Shown one piece after another: positions 1-11,280 of a stretch of 64,000 bases of DNA. The notes under the pieces were generated by a model that was given only the letters and a program-made list of their open reading frames with translations, was not told the origin of the DNA and made no database searches. Source of the DNA: Nereocystis luetkeana (taxonomy: Eukaryota > Sar > Phaeophyceae > Laminariales > Laminariaceae). Location: the NCBI GenBank assembly GCA_031213475.1, contig JARUPZ010000024.1:3961991-4025990 (forward strand), given 5' to 3'. The translations under genes were made by a program, and so were the position numbers. Numbering within the stretch: position 1 is the stretch's first letter; every line of letters starts with the position of its first letter.

Positions 1-139
1 TATACATGGTAAGAATTTCAACGGATCCGTGCCACGCTTACAAGGGCGTACGCCATCCTAGGTTCTTCCTATTTGTAGCTAATTACATTGAACTCATGTG
101 TTCTACCGATTTGTTCTCTCTCGAATACCCTGATAACTA

Positions 140-244
140 TTACGGGGGGCCATAGTTAATAGGGCCTGTGGTATACATAAAAACCTACATATTTAACCAT
201 TTCTACTATCAATATTTGGTCCTATTAACCATGGTCCCCCGTAA
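140..244. mobile_element. MITE-1 copy 1, about 105 bp with 27-bp terminal inverted repeats
   Basis: The left end (140-166, beginning TTACGGGGG) and right end (218-244, ending CCCCCGTAA) are inverted copies with about three mismatches. A second copy at 22820-22905 shares both ends and part of the interior (an AATATTTGG motif next to the right end). Two separate copies with the same ends support a small non-autonomous DNA transposon. No convincing target duplication is visible, so the superfamily is not assigned. Confidence 0.8.
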
Positions 245-437
245 TAAAAGGACTAGGATGGCACATGCAACTGTTATTAACCGACGATACTTTCATTTTC
301 GACCAGTATCCACCATCACATTTATAGTACTGCGATATTGCCCATGTGAACCCGGTGCTATATACCGCATACACATGTGCCATTCACAGGACGAGTATCG
401 TAGTAGTACGCTGCTCCTCGAGCTGGGACCAGGTTCA

Positions 438-459
438 CCCCCCCCCCCCCCCCCCCCCC
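438..459 (+). repeat. Poly-C tract, 22 C
   Basis: Uninterrupted run of 22 cytosines. Similar runs lie upstream of three recognised splice acceptors of the CABLES-like gene (2552-2573, 5308-5321, 11888-11904). This one may therefore also mark an acceptor, but no recognisable exon follows. Confidence 0.95.
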
Positions 460-1383
460 TTCCCGGCGCATGCATACCCACTGCTGTCTCTGGAAATTGT
501 CACGCCAGGAACGAAATCAGTTTGTCCGGCGCTCTCATCAGTATGCAAGAAACTCCGCCTCACAGTCGGTTTTTCGTATGTTCGGATGCAGCTCACCGTT
601 CATGCGACTCGCCAGACACCTCACGGCGCTTCGCGCTTGGTGCAAGCAATATCTTCGGTGAAAACCCGACATGCTCCGTCCAGGCGGTGTAGGGATGCGA
701 GGGTCTATGCCCATAAGACTGCGACCATGCATGACATGAGAGCCCCCCCGCCCCCCCTCCGCCCCCCACCCCGCCTTGCCTGATTGGAGCCGTGCTAATG
801 TTGTGAGCTGTGATTGTTTTCGCGCTGAATCCAGCCCCCCCTCCCTGGGCGGAGGCGTGCTGGCGTTGCGGCGTATAGCGTGTTTTCACGCCGAACTGAG
901 GATTTGGCTTGGCGCGTTGGCGCTCCACACCTTGCGTTTCGCACGTTAACGTTGGACTCATGCCACGTCAGAGGAAGTACGTAGTATTTCTCAGGTTCGT
1001 GTATGGCACAAGGAGCTGTATATACCTCACCGAACAAACGACGTTGATATATAAAAAAAAGACGCGCAACCCGACGAACACTTCCACTAGGAGCCCGAAG
1101 GCATTGTACAGCGAATGCCACTTCAAGTCCGGAAAAGTGAGGACAACTTTATCAGGGTAATCCGAAACGGTCCTTGCCTTTCAGGGCAGAGAGTGGTGCA
1201 ATTGTACATCACGGATGGGGTTGCAGACATGTTGGGGAGCCAAACGGTCCATTCACTATCCGGATAGATGGCACCAGGTACAATTAATTGGACAACACGA
1301 ATGGAGATTTGCTAACAAAGTGGAGGAGTTCGTAGGTCGACGAGTAGTCCCGCCAGTCTGATTTGTTTTTGGGCCCGAAAGTA

Positions 1384-1487
1384 CCCCCCTCCCTCCCTCC
1401 CTACCTCCCTCCCTCCCTATCTCCCTCCCTCCCTACCTCCCTCCCTCCCTCCCTCCCTCCCTCCCTCCCTCTCTCCCCCCCTCCCGA
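1384..1487 (+). repeat. (CCCT)n microsatellite
   Basis: About 100 bases of CCCT units with a few CCTA variants, ending in C-rich sequence. It creates a Pro/Ser/Leu-rich open frame that is not a gene. Confidence 0.95.
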
Positions 1488-2349
1488 GCCTACCGCAATG
1501 TGGGGATACCTGGTTTGTCTCTTTGTGCTTCGCGCCTTGCGAATGACGCCCCGCACCCCCTTTAGCATATGTCGTTCAGGCGCATGAGAAGAAAACCTGC
1601 GCTTGAGGGTGAACGCTTTACCCTTTGTTCGACGAAATTGTTTGCTGGCTGTCGCCGGCTTTCGAGCTTAGTCGTCGCGGGATCGGGGAGCCTTAGGGAT
1701 GCACCCTGCCTTCTGCTAACTATGTATCTGAGGGTCACTCTCGAGGGTTTAGGTCGAAGGGAGGTCCGGCCAGGTTAAGGGTCTGGGCCCCAAGCGGGAT
1801 CAGGGCGCAATGGTATATATGTGTGTGTTGCCCAATGAAAAAAAGCCCGAAGCGTGAGTATTTGGCCTGTAAAAATGGGTACCAGGTATGTATCTCCGAA
1901 CACGCGGTAAACTCTCGTACTTCCCCTAATGTATACAACTCGCCCTCACGCGATTCTGCATCACCCCTACGATGAGATAACGCCTACATTCGCTGCGTGC
2001 GTCAAACGGTCGCGGGACGCCCATCGCTGATTGTGTTCCGGGGCAGGCTACGGGGTGGGATCGGGGGTGTGTGTGTGGACGGGGTGTCTTGGAAGTGAGG
2101 GGCTAAACCTCGAAACCCGAGACGCTCTTGAGGGCAAGGGGCAGGAGGAGGTGCCCAGCCAGCGAGGGGCTTACGTGCAAGTAACGGGTGATTTTGAGTA
2201 AAATAAGATGCAAAATCTGGTACGGTAGTACCTCTGAAATGCTTTGAGCGAAAAGGAATTTTTTCGTTTTTTGAAGAAAAAGGAAGAATACTCTTTTTGA
2301 GCGAAAAGGACACCTTTCCTTATCAAAGCCTTATGATCCTGCCGTCGAC

Positions 2350-2420
2350 CTTCTTCTGCCACCGCCGCTGCTGCTGCTTCTGCTGCTGCTGTTATTGCTG
2401 CTGCTGTTGCTACTGCTGTA
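2350..2420 (+). repeat. CTG/GCTGCT-rich trinucleotide tract
   Basis: Interrupted CTG repeats (with TTC, TTA and TAC interruptions), about 160 bp upstream of the first recognised exon. Further CTG-rich tracts lie in the next intron (about 2820-2930 and 3112-3210). Confidence 0.9.
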
Positions 2421-2579
2421 CCGACGCCGCTGCATATGCCTGCCCAGTACATACGTGTAGTTGTGCTCATGCCGTCACCCCTTTACCAGGTACACGTTGA
2501 GTTGTAATCAGGTTGAATCTCGAGCATATGGTGTGTTTTTTTTGTGTACTGCCCCCCCCCCCCCCCCCCCCCCTCCCAG

Positions 2580-2732
2580 GTGAGCTCCGTCCTCCTCTTC
2601 GTCAAACCTCGGGTGCTGAAAGATGAGCTTAATGCCCGCTTCCGAGAGAGCCACCCTTCCCTCCCGCCGTCCCTGACGCTGAGCAAGATTCGCTCCGTCA
2701 AGCGGCAGGCGCTGCTCGGGTGTTACCGCGCG
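2580..2732 (+). CDS. CABLES-like cyclin-box protein, internal exon (start of conserved region)
   Basis: This 51-codon exon, in frame from GTG at 2580, encodes FVKPRVLKDELNARFRE followed by LTLSKIRSVKRQ. It matches the conserved segment just before the cyclin box in CABLES1/2, where animal proteins have a similar YVKPSDLKK element and a TLSKIRSLKRE motif. CABLES proteins link cyclin-dependent kinases to regulatory tyrosine kinases in animals; the role in algae is unknown. The acceptor is a 22-C tract then CTCCCAG (2574-2579); the donor is GCG|GTGAGT at 2733. Both ends are phase 0. The exon joins in frame to 4734. Exons coding for the N-terminal part were not found in 1-2579. Recognition is from conserved residues, not a database search. 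Confidence 0.85.
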
Positions 2733-4733
2733 GTGAGTTGCCGCGACGCCGAGATGCATTTTTTTTTTTCCCGGGTTGGCCGCTGTCCAAAACCAAACGA
2801 CCGGGCGATCGATGCCAACGCTGCTGCTGCTGATGTTCATCGTGCTCCGTTGCTGCTGATGGTGTTCCTGCTCCATTACTGCTGCCGATGTTCCTGCATC
2901 CGTTGCTGGTGGTGGTAGTGCTCCTGCTCTATTTTCTACCGCTCATGCTCCATTGCTGCTGCTGGTGAACCTGCTCCTGGTGTTGCTCGTGATATCGTTG
3001 CTGCTGAGGTGGTAGCGCGGTTGCTGCTGAGGTGGTAGCGAGCGGTGACGGTGGTGTTGGTGGTATTAGTGGTATTGGTGGTGTTGGTGTGGGTGGTGTC
3101 GTTATTTGTTGTTGATGCTGCTGCTGCTGTTGCTGCTTCTGCTCTTGCTACGGCTGCTACTGCTGCTGCTGCTGCTCCTGCTGCTGCTGCTGCTCCTGCT
3201 GCTGCTGTCAAGGCTCGTCTTCCTTTCTAACGCAGGACAAGAACGATTTTTTTTTTGACCAAAAACCTTCCGCTCTATATACACGCACGTTGATCCAGCT
3301 TTGACGAAAACGGTGGGAACAAACACACCTGACTGTAATCCCCTCACAGCCCGAACCGTAACGCAACCGCCTGAGAAATTTCTCGGAATGAAGATTTTAC
3401 GTCTCGTGCAGATCATGATCTGTCTATTTACAGCAGATCATCCAGTTCCTCACCTTCCGTTGTGAGAAGTTGCGCAGGATCTGCCTTACACGGCAGATCC
3501 GACCCCAGGAAACACATGCGACATCGTACAGGTTGTACGGGCCCCACCCCGCAACGTGAGCTACTACTGTAGATCGTACAAGGCTGGGGAATAGATCTGC
3601 CTTGAAAGGTCTAGATCGTGAAGTGATAAGAACCAGTGAATCTGTCCGAGTTGTGAACGGTTTACAGCAGTAGTTCCACGTGGGAAACTTCTCGGATAAT
3701 AAAGATGCAGTGAGGATCTCGTGTGGAATGCCAACCATTGTTGTTGTAGAAGCCGGAAAGCGCTCGTACTGTCGTGCTGCTGGCTGCTTTCGTTCGAACT
3801 TGATAAGACACCCCCGTCTGGGCGGAAATATGTATGTAGGATCGTTTTTTTTTTGTCTTCGTAGGTATACTCCGACGGTCCTTTCATGTACGTCCAGAGT
3901 GGCACTCCTCTGGACGTGAGTATAGAGACCGCCTGGTCATTATTTTAATGTCTAAACGGTCTTTGTAAATCCGTCCAGAAATGTACACGTGGTTGACCAG
4001 TCTCGCCAAAAATGCATCCTACTTTTGAACTCCGCCAAGGGTTGTACAATACACAATCTTGATACGAAGCCAACGAGTACCTTGTATGTTCGCCTAGAGT
4101 GGTGGGACTGGTATATTTATACAAGGTAGTGCACCAGTGAGCTAGCTGCCTTCGGAAAGAGCTAGCTCGAGCTACGGTGAGCCGATCTGTCTGTCGGAGG
4201 TGCGCAAGGTGGGGTAGCTTTCGCTGGGAACTCGAGCTGGTGTGATGGTTTGTACCAGGCGCGTGCCGTCAATTGCTGTCTGTGTGCTGGCGTAAAAAGA
4301 AACACGTACGAAACATTTTCTGCAGGACGGCGCGGATTTCCGACTTCGGAGTTTCTGTAGAATCTCCGGCGGCTTCACCCGGTCACGCGGCTCTCGAAAG
4401 AGGTTTCCTATCTTTTCCGGCGGTCGAGTGAAGTATCCACACCTCCGACGGATCGTGATCCACTGTAGACCGTCAAGTTCTTCATCTGCCTTTGTGATAG
4501 ATAGGTTGTGCGGAATCTGCATACGATGGTGCAGATTCGACCCAGGTGAAACATGTTAAATCATGCAGGTTATACGGCCCGGCCCCACCCGGTAGTATGA
4601 TCTATTAATATATCATACAAGACCGGGACCATTTCTGCCTCGAAATATGTTGATCACTACATGAGAATCGATGATTGATGTATGAAAAATATCAACTTTC
4701 TCTGCCCGGGTTGTAACTGTCACCCGCTATCAG
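2733..4733 (+). other. Intron 1 of the CABLES-like gene, with a degenerate repeated segment
   Basis: GTGAGT donor and CCGCTATCAG acceptor. The first 500 bases are CTG-rich (2820-2930, 3112-3210), giving Ala- or Ser-rich frames on both strands that I do not regard as genes. Segments around 3415-3650 and 4450-4670 are diverged copies of one another, sharing a CAGGTTGTACGG/CAGGTTATACGG core, a GGCCCCACCC patch and a CTGCCTYGAAA patch in the same order. This looks like an old tandem or dispersed repeat. Confidence 0.7.
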
Positions 4734-4928
4734 GACATGGACGTGGCCACCGTCGCCCTCGCCTGCATCTACTTCGAGCGACTCTGCCTGGTAGGGGTGG
4801 TGACGAAGCCCAACCGCCGCCTGGTCATGGCGGCCTGCCTCGCGATAGCCTACAAGTTCAACGAGGCCGTCCTGGAAGGGGTCAGCAAGCTTCCGGCGCT
4901 GTGGGCCTTCGTAGATCACGAGTGGCAG
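4734..4928 (+). CDS. CABLES-like cyclin-box protein, cyclin-box core exon
   Basis: A 65-codon exon starting GAC ATG GAC GTG. It encodes VATVALACIYFERLCL, then VTKPNRRLVMAACLAIAYKF. This is the first half of the cyclin fold as seen in CABLES proteins, where the animal counterpart reads TVAMAFVYFEKL, then LNKQNRKLCAGACVLLAAK. The FE.L, K.NR.L and A.CL..AYKF positions are those conserved across the family. Acceptor TATCAG at 4728-4733, donor CAG|GTGGGT at 4929, phase 0 at both ends. Third codon positions are strongly G/C, in contrast to the flanking intron. An ATG at 4737 is internal to the domain and is not the gene start. Confidence 0.9.
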
Positions 4929-5354
4929 GTGGGTGGGCTGCTTGCTTCGCGCTTGAAGGCGGTGGCTTTGGCGGCGGCGGCGGTGATGGAATGTATTGCA
5001 GGGCGGGACCTGAACTGTATGGAGCTTGAACACACGTTTGCCGAGTCGGATTTGTGTGGTACGCCTCTTGTACAACTACCTCATAGCGGCAAATATGGGG
5101 CATGTATGCGAGTAGATATTATGTTCTAGGTCGTGGTTTGCCCGACACCGGCGCGCGCGTTGTTGTGCATCGCCTACCCCGTCTGATGATTAGCCACTCG
5201 GCAATGATTGTTTTGCTTTAGGGTGTTGCATGCTACAACTGAGGATCAAGCCCTGGGTAATGTGTGAAGTCTTGCTGATCTTACCACATGCGGTTGCCTC
5301 TCCTGATCCCCCCCCCCCCCCTCAACACCCTGCCCTGCTACCCTGCGGAGCTAG

Positions 5355-5465
5355 GTGAGCAAAAAGCGCGTGATGGAGGCTGAGTTCGGCGTGCTGGTCC
5401 AGCTGTCGTTCAACTTGCACGAAGATCCTAGGGACATCTTCCACCACTTCGCCCTCTTGCTGAAG
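5355..5465 (+). CDS. CABLES-like cyclin-box protein, C-terminal cyclin-box exon
   Basis: A 37-codon exon (GTG AGC AAA ... CTG AAG) encoding KRVMEAEFGVLVQLSFNLH followed by FHHFALLLK. It corresponds to the end of the CABLES cyclin box, where animal proteins have an EFPVLVALEF.LH segment followed by a short helix. The preceding intron (4929-5354, 426 bp) has a run of 14 C at 5308-5321 and the acceptor GAGCTAG. The donor is AAG|GTGAAG at 5466. Length is exactly divisible by three, so phase 0 is kept across all three exons seen so far. Confidence 0.88.
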
Positions 5466-6319
5466 GTGAAGTGTTTTAAAGCGACGTGGCGCCAGGGGGT
5501 TTGTCGCAATGCGCGGCGTCTGTCTAGACCAGTGCTACGCACGCAGAGGCTTTTTCCTACGTGCAGGGATAAACCTATGGGAAGGTCCCTGTGGTAACAT
5601 TTGGGGGTAAGGCGGCGGGGACGCCCCCGAAGGTCCGGGATGCAGACCGTTCAAGTTTTGTAAAGTAGTTGCAAAGCACGAAACAACTCTCGAGGGCATT
5701 ACCGGCCTACAGTATATATGTATATACCTGGTATATAATATGAGGGCTCCGCATGGGTGCCTGCACCCATGCTCCGGATAGGGAAATATACCCCAGTGCC
5801 AAGTCGTGATTACTTTTAGAGCGAGTTGATATAAGTGCACTATTCGATCTTGTTACGAACAGGATCAGGTCAATGCCAAGTGGTGCAGGACAAAGGCAAT
5901 GCCGTGTGTCAGTTCTTAGTTTTTGTATCTGTGTCACTCGCTTTATAGATAAATTATTGCTGTCTTTTTCAGCCATCTACTCTGAAGGACTAGAATTAGA
6001 ACCGTCTATCATTATGTGCAAGGAAATCATCGATGCTTTGGAACTCAGTTGCTGCTGCTGGAGGGGGCAGAAATCAGCTCAGTTCTGAGAGGTTTCTCAT
6101 GTTTCTCAGGACTGAGATTACTTTGATTTCGTTTACGATAGTCGTATTGCCGCCCTTTATTTGCCCAGTTGCCAAGTACCCAATACCCACGCCGATACCA
6201 CACCTACCTACGGCGAGCTGTACCTACCCTACTTTCAACAACGCTTGTGCAGAAGAGATGGCCTCTCCCGCAAAAGCGATAGCGGCAGCGGCACGACAGC
6301 AAAAATAGCAGGGATTTTT

Positions 6320-7860
6320 ACGGTTATCCGTCCGTGCACGGTACAGTTTTTTCTAATCGAAAATCCTACGGTCCAGTTCCGTGCGGTTTTAGAAAATCGG
6401 AAATCTGACGGTGCACTAACGCAACCGCTGTTTCTCTACGGGGCACCGTATGAATAAACCGTGCAAAACCACGGTTTCGGACGGTTTCCGACGCTTTTTC
6501 TCGGGGCACTAACGCACGAACGAAACCGTTGCAAGCAGGCGCTGCAAGTGCTGCTGCAAGCAAGTGATGCTGCAAGCAAGAGAGCCACCTTAAGCAAGCG
6601 CTGCTGCTGCTGCCGCAAGCGCGTGCACCCTTGCCGCCTCGCTCCTGTGATCGTGGCCGCTCCGGCCCCTTTCGGGCAGAGAGGACAACGAAGAAGAAGG
6701 AGGACTGATCTTCTCGTTGTGGTGGCGTTGCTTGCACAGCGAGTGTCGAGAAGCGCAAGTTAGATCGCACGTCTGCCTGTTGGTGCTTGCTACTGCTTAC
6801 TGCTCCTGAAGCTTGTTGCTGCTGCTGCTGCTGCTGTGCTGTAGGTAGGTACTGCTGCTTGCACAACTTCTGTTCTGCTCGTTGGGTGCTGCAAAAGTGC
6901 TGCCGCGGCTGCAAGTATGTGTTTATTTTTTCAACATAAAAAATCCAATCTTGGGCATTTTTTCGTCTCCGATTATGCGCATGCGGCTTTCGATGTAGAC
7001 TATCTTTCCGACGGAAATCCTTGATACACAAAACTATCATGCGCAGACACTCTAATGCTTCTGACAAAATGTTCAGTTTTTACAGATATCCTATTTCTTT
7101 CTGATATTTTCATATTTCCTGTTTTCATATTATCCGGCAGGTGTACTTCCGGAGACTCGGCGTATATAATGTATCAGAAATATATAAATATAAACAAAAT
7201 ATAAACAATTTCACCTTTTTTTGTTTTTCAACCACAAAAATATTCAAAATATGAAATACCATAAGATCAGCCAAGCCAGCGGGAACACGTTTGACACGAA
7301 ACCGTGCAGAAGCCGTCATGAGCGATGCGAAACCGTGACCCTATTGCACCGTTCCGGGGCCGACGGAACGGCGGTTTTTCTACGGTTTCAAGTTAACCGC
7401 ACCGTTGAATAACCGATCAAACGGTTTTTGGCACCGTATCTTGACGCACACGGTGCCGTGCGGTTTTGATGGCATTCCTACGGTGCGTTTCGGTGCGGTT
7501 TGAAGAAACCGGGAATCTTACGGTGCGGTTCGGTGCGGTTTTCAGATATTGTGAATCCTACGGCGCGGTCCGGTGCTGTGATACATCCTACGGTGCGGTT
7601 CGGTGCGATTTTAAAACATCGTAAATGCTACGGTGCGGTTGGTGCAGTTTTCAGATGTCGGGAACCCTACGGTTCGGTTCGGTTATATTTGCAGCCCTAC
7701 GGTGCAGTTCGGTGCGGTTCTCCTATTTCGTAAAACCTACGGTGCAGTGCGGTGCGGTTTTCAACAGGCAAAACTCCTACGGTTCGGTTCGGTGCGGTGC
7801 GGTTAACCGCACCGAACCGCACCGAGCCGATAGCAACAAACCGCACCGTGAAGAACCCTG
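6320..7860. repeat. CGGTGCGGTT minisatellite arrays flanking about 800 bp
   Basis: From about 7470 to 7815 there are about nine degenerate units of 30-42 bp, each beginning CTACGGTGCGGTTCGGTG or close to it. The array ends in a palindrome centred near 7803, where TCGGTGCGGTGCGGTT meets AACCGCACCGAACCGCACCG. Weaker copies of the same motif occur at 6325-6520 and 7300-7460. The interior (6520-7300) includes CTG runs and AT-rich sequence without recognisable coding. Confidence 0.75.
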
Positions 7861-8636
7861 AAAAGTAGCAGCAACAGCAGCAGCAGCAGGACGAGAAGAA
7901 CCATGCATCGCTGCTGCTGCGGTCAGTTGCTGCAGCTGCTGCTGTGCAGACCCAGCCGCTACACCAGCAGCAGCACAACAGCAGGAGCGGTACGTACGGC
8001 ATCGCAGCAGACAACAACTTGCAGTATACGCCGAAATTACTGCGGAAACAGGGCGCGTACTGCACAAGCATTATCGCACTCAATCCTGAGAACAGGAAGT
8101 AATCGTGATACTGCGAGTATGAGCAGTATCGAACACCTGATACCTGATATCGATCGGCAATACAGAGCAACCGCGAAGTACTACTACTGCTTACATGGGC
8201 AGTATTCTCAGTGTGAATCCCGAAATATTCAGGTTGGATATACGTGTAGCACACGCAGAAGTATCTACAACAGCACAAACCCCCGACATACTGACAGTAC
8301 TTGCAGTCGGAGCAAGCAGTTTCCAACCCTCGACTACCTCCAGTAATGCTCGCCGATCCAACTTGACGCGTTTTTCGCCAGAAATGAGTACAGCCGAAGA
8401 TCATATTTTATACCTGGTACGAAGGATCGTATCTTTAAAGCGGATCCGTATCTCCTATTTCTTTACAATAGTATGTACTTCGCATCTGGATATGATTTTT
8501 TTTCAAAGTGAAAAACGTCTGATGTGAGGACGACCGATTGATTGAGTGATCGGAGCTCAGCTCAGTAAGATCCGTGATATTCATATGTCAGACACGCTCA
8601 TTGGGCGCGCTTGTTGTGAATATTTGATTTTGCTTT

Positions 8637-9120
8637 GTACATATTTGAAGCAGAACGCCTCTGAACAACTGTACTGATGCTGCTGTAGTAGGACTCGTAT
8701 CTCGAAAAGCCTCTAGAGATCATACCTTGCAGCAGTAGACAGTCCGAGAATGTACGATCACGTATGATATCCTCCGATTGGATTGGTCGGTATTTCTTAC
8801 CGAACTCACAACACCCGGCCGACTTTCCAACAACCTTCATGCAACTCGACCGGCGAAAACAAAGCTTCGCATGTACATAGTCGAAGTAGAACGCCTCTGA
8901 ACTACTGTACTGCTGCTGCTGTCGTTGGTACTCGTATTCCGATGAGCCTCCAGAGATCACAGACCTTACAGCAGTAGTGGACAGTCCGAGCATGTACTAC
9001 CACCTGTATGGTACCCTCCGATGTGATTGGTTGTTTTTTCTTATCGAACTCACAACACTCGACCGAATCCATACTGGCCAACAACCTTCATTCCATTCCA
9101 TCGGCGAAAACAGAAGACGT
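8637..9120 (+). repeat. Tandem repeat, two units of about 236-245 bp
   Basis: Unit 1 starts at 8637 (GTACATATTTGAAG) and unit 2 at 8873 (GTACATAGTCGAAG). Both contain CAGAACGCCTCTGAAC or AGAACGCCTCTGAAC, a GACAGTCCGAG element, a CGAACTCACAACAC element and end near GGCGAAAACA. Divergence is modest, so the duplication is not ancient. Confidence 0.85.
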
Positions 9121-9423
9121 GCCGAATCATAGAACACCAAATAAATCACCGGGTTATGCAACGATCTGGTACAAAGAACGGCGCGATACCCCGAGAAGGC
9201 GCGTGCAGTCGTCCCGCGAAGAGAGAGGGGCAAGGGAAGGCAGCCAACGAATAAGGCAAGACCGAGGGGGTCGATCAGGCCGATGGCGGACCGCAAACAA
9301 GGGAGTCGGGAGAAAGCGGTAGCATCAGCAAGGCCGAGAGACCGAACCTCGGAGAGCAAAAAAGGCTAAGATTTAGTCTGTGACAACAAGCTCTTCGCGG
9401 AGCAACAGCAGCGAAACAAATAT

Positions 9424-9645
9424 CCAGGAACGAAGAAAATAGAGCCTCCGTGTCTCCTCGCCCCGGCAGAGATCATTCGAGTTTGGGGTTGCCGAGCTCG
9501 TCGGTGGCGCGAGACTCCAAGATGCGCGCACGGGAGAACACCCGTCGGAGCCCGGCGAGCGCGACCCTCGAGAAAAGCGATCGAACAAGCAAGTACGAAG
9601 TCAGGAAAACGAAGGCGTCTGGAGTACCAGCCTAAATTCAAGACG
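9424..9645. repeat. 222-bp dispersed repeat, copy 1
   Basis: Aligns without net length change to 9808-10029. Shared blocks include CGAAGAAAATAG, CCGTGTCTCCTCGCCCC, a long GC-rich core around GCGCACGGGAGAACACCCGT, and GAAGGCGTCTGGAGT near the end. The two copies are separated by 162 bp. Minus-strand Arg/Ala-rich frames inside both copies are not recognised as proteins. Confidence 0.85.
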
Positions 9646-9807
9646 GGACTGTCAACTCGTAGATCTCGCACACGAAGACGGGACTTTCGATCGCCAATAA
9701 AAAATCCTCCAAAGAAATTATTAACCCTTCAATCGTTCAGATCCTGAGTACACGACTGCTGTCCACGCGTGCCACCCTTGGACCTTTCAGAAAAAAATCG
9801 AAACTAA

Positions 9808-10029
9808 CCAGGACCGAAGAAAATAGGATCTCCGTGTCTCCTCGCCCCAGCAAGTATCCTTCGAGTTTGGGATCGCCGCGCTCGTCGGTGGCGCGGGGCT
9901 CCGAGACGCGCGCACGGGAGAACACCCGTCGGAGCCCGGCGAGCGCGACCCAGGGGGAAAGCGGTCGGAAAAACAAACACGAAGGCAGGAAAGCGAAGGC
10001 GTCTGGAGTCCCAGACTGAATTCAAGACG
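9808..10029. repeat. 222-bp dispersed repeat, copy 2
   Basis: Second copy of the repeat at 9424-9645, same orientation and same length, with scattered substitutions. Confidence 0.85.
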
Positions 10030-11054
10030 AAATCGGAAGCGAAGACTTCGCTCTCAGCCGTCGAGATAATAGTAGAGATATTTATATATCATTCTGTAAG
10101 AAAAACGCTCACCCGATGCTTTACGTCAACTTGCGAACTTGAGTGCCAACCTATATCGTGAGAATATCACTCGTCAGCTGTGTCTGGCGGAGGTTTTTAT
10201 GACTTTTATGTACAATATCAATAATGCGTTTTCTTGAAGTTCGGCACACAGGAAATAAACCCAAAAGATAAATCTAGAGGCGGCCCCGATCTGTTGTGAA
10301 ATACGGAGCGCACTAGTCCTTCCGAAAATGGTTGGGACCAGAGCCTATCTGCCTGCACGCAACACGGCGTTTTTTTTTCGGAGGCCGGCTGCTCTGCTGT
10401 GCCGTTCTGCTGCTGTAGAGCTTATAAAACGAGTGGCTGTATAGACCTTGGCTCAGCTTCGGCAAAATGGTTGGAATAGACCCCAACCCTTACCCGAAGC
10501 CCGACCGGCTAGAAGAAATCAGGGCTTTTCTAAATCTCACGTGTCGGATCGGGCCGGGTCAGGAGATTTTCAAACTCTCACCAGGATCGGGTTACCCTTA
10601 TCCAACCCGACCCGACCCGACCTGACCTGGCCTGACCCGCGAGGTGTGACCCGATCCGTGAAGAGCCTTGGAAATATTCCCCAACCCCTAACCCCGACCG
10701 CCTAATACAGGAGAATTTCTCAGACTGAAGGTGCATTGAGGAGTTAGTGTGGTGGACACTACGATCAACCATTTTGCCGAGGTTGCCCCAACAAGTCCCC
10801 TGCTGGACGAAAACTGCGAGTACTTCTTGTTGCCGGCCGGCGACCATCTCAGGTTCCCCGCTGTCCGCCAGATCCGTATATGCCAGCACGAGCACACGCG
10901 AACGGCACACTTCTTTGGCAGCTCCCAAAAACGTTGCGTGTCCTTTTCATGCTCCCTTGTTGTGTCTACGCTGAGCCGTCTGTCGGGATTTTTCGCAGTT
11001 TCTGCTGCGACATGTGTGTATCTGCTTTCTTTGCACGAAAACAATCGATTTTGT

Positions 11055-11280
11055 GGCGTGACCCAAACATGCGTACAATGCGGCGTATATTCAGCTAAAC
11101 ACTAAGCACTGCTCGAAACACGATGCCTGTGTCCTGTTTGCGGCGTGACCCAACGCTGCGGTGTACACTGTGGCGTATATTCAGCTACACTCCAAGCACT
11201 GCTCGAAACACGATATCTGCGTCCTGTTTGCGGCGTGACCCAAAGATGCGGCGTGAATTCAGCTAAACACTACACTTGCT
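11055..11280 (+). repeat. Tandem repeat, about 2.5 units of 87-90 bp
   Basis: The block GGCGTGACCCAA recurs at 11055, 11142 and 11232. Each of the first two is followed by GCGTATATTCAGCTA, AGCACTGCTCGAAACACGAT and GTCCTGTTTG; the third is partial. Confidence 0.85.

Larger units (their letters stand above)
1..2579. other. Gene-poor stretch, probably 5' intron or flank of the CABLES-like gene
   Basis: No exon is recognisable here. The first clear exon, at 2580, is preceded by a good acceptor (poly-C then CAG) and starts in the middle of the conserved domain, so upstream exons must exist and either precede the window or are not recognisable. The stretch holds a short MITE (140-244), a run of 22 C (438-459), a C-rich patch (745-775), a CCCT tract (1384-1487) and a CTG-rich tract (2350-2420). 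Open frames around 470-780 and 1569-1778 show no recognisable protein. Confidence 0.5.

Noticed and set aside
470..661. Considered as an upstream exon of the CABLES-like gene following the 22-C run
   Set aside because: None of the three frames matches the conserved region that precedes the KPxxLK motif in CABLES proteins; no supporting phase-0 donor.
6366..7067. 233-codon minus-strand frame with a poly-Gln run
   Set aside because: Lies in an intron of the CABLES-like gene and is composed of CTG/CAG and CGGTGCGG repeats; no domain and no splice context.
7697..8404. 235-codon minus-strand frame with Cys-rich runs
   Set aside because: Repeat-derived (CAG runs and CGGTGCGG array), no recognisable domain.
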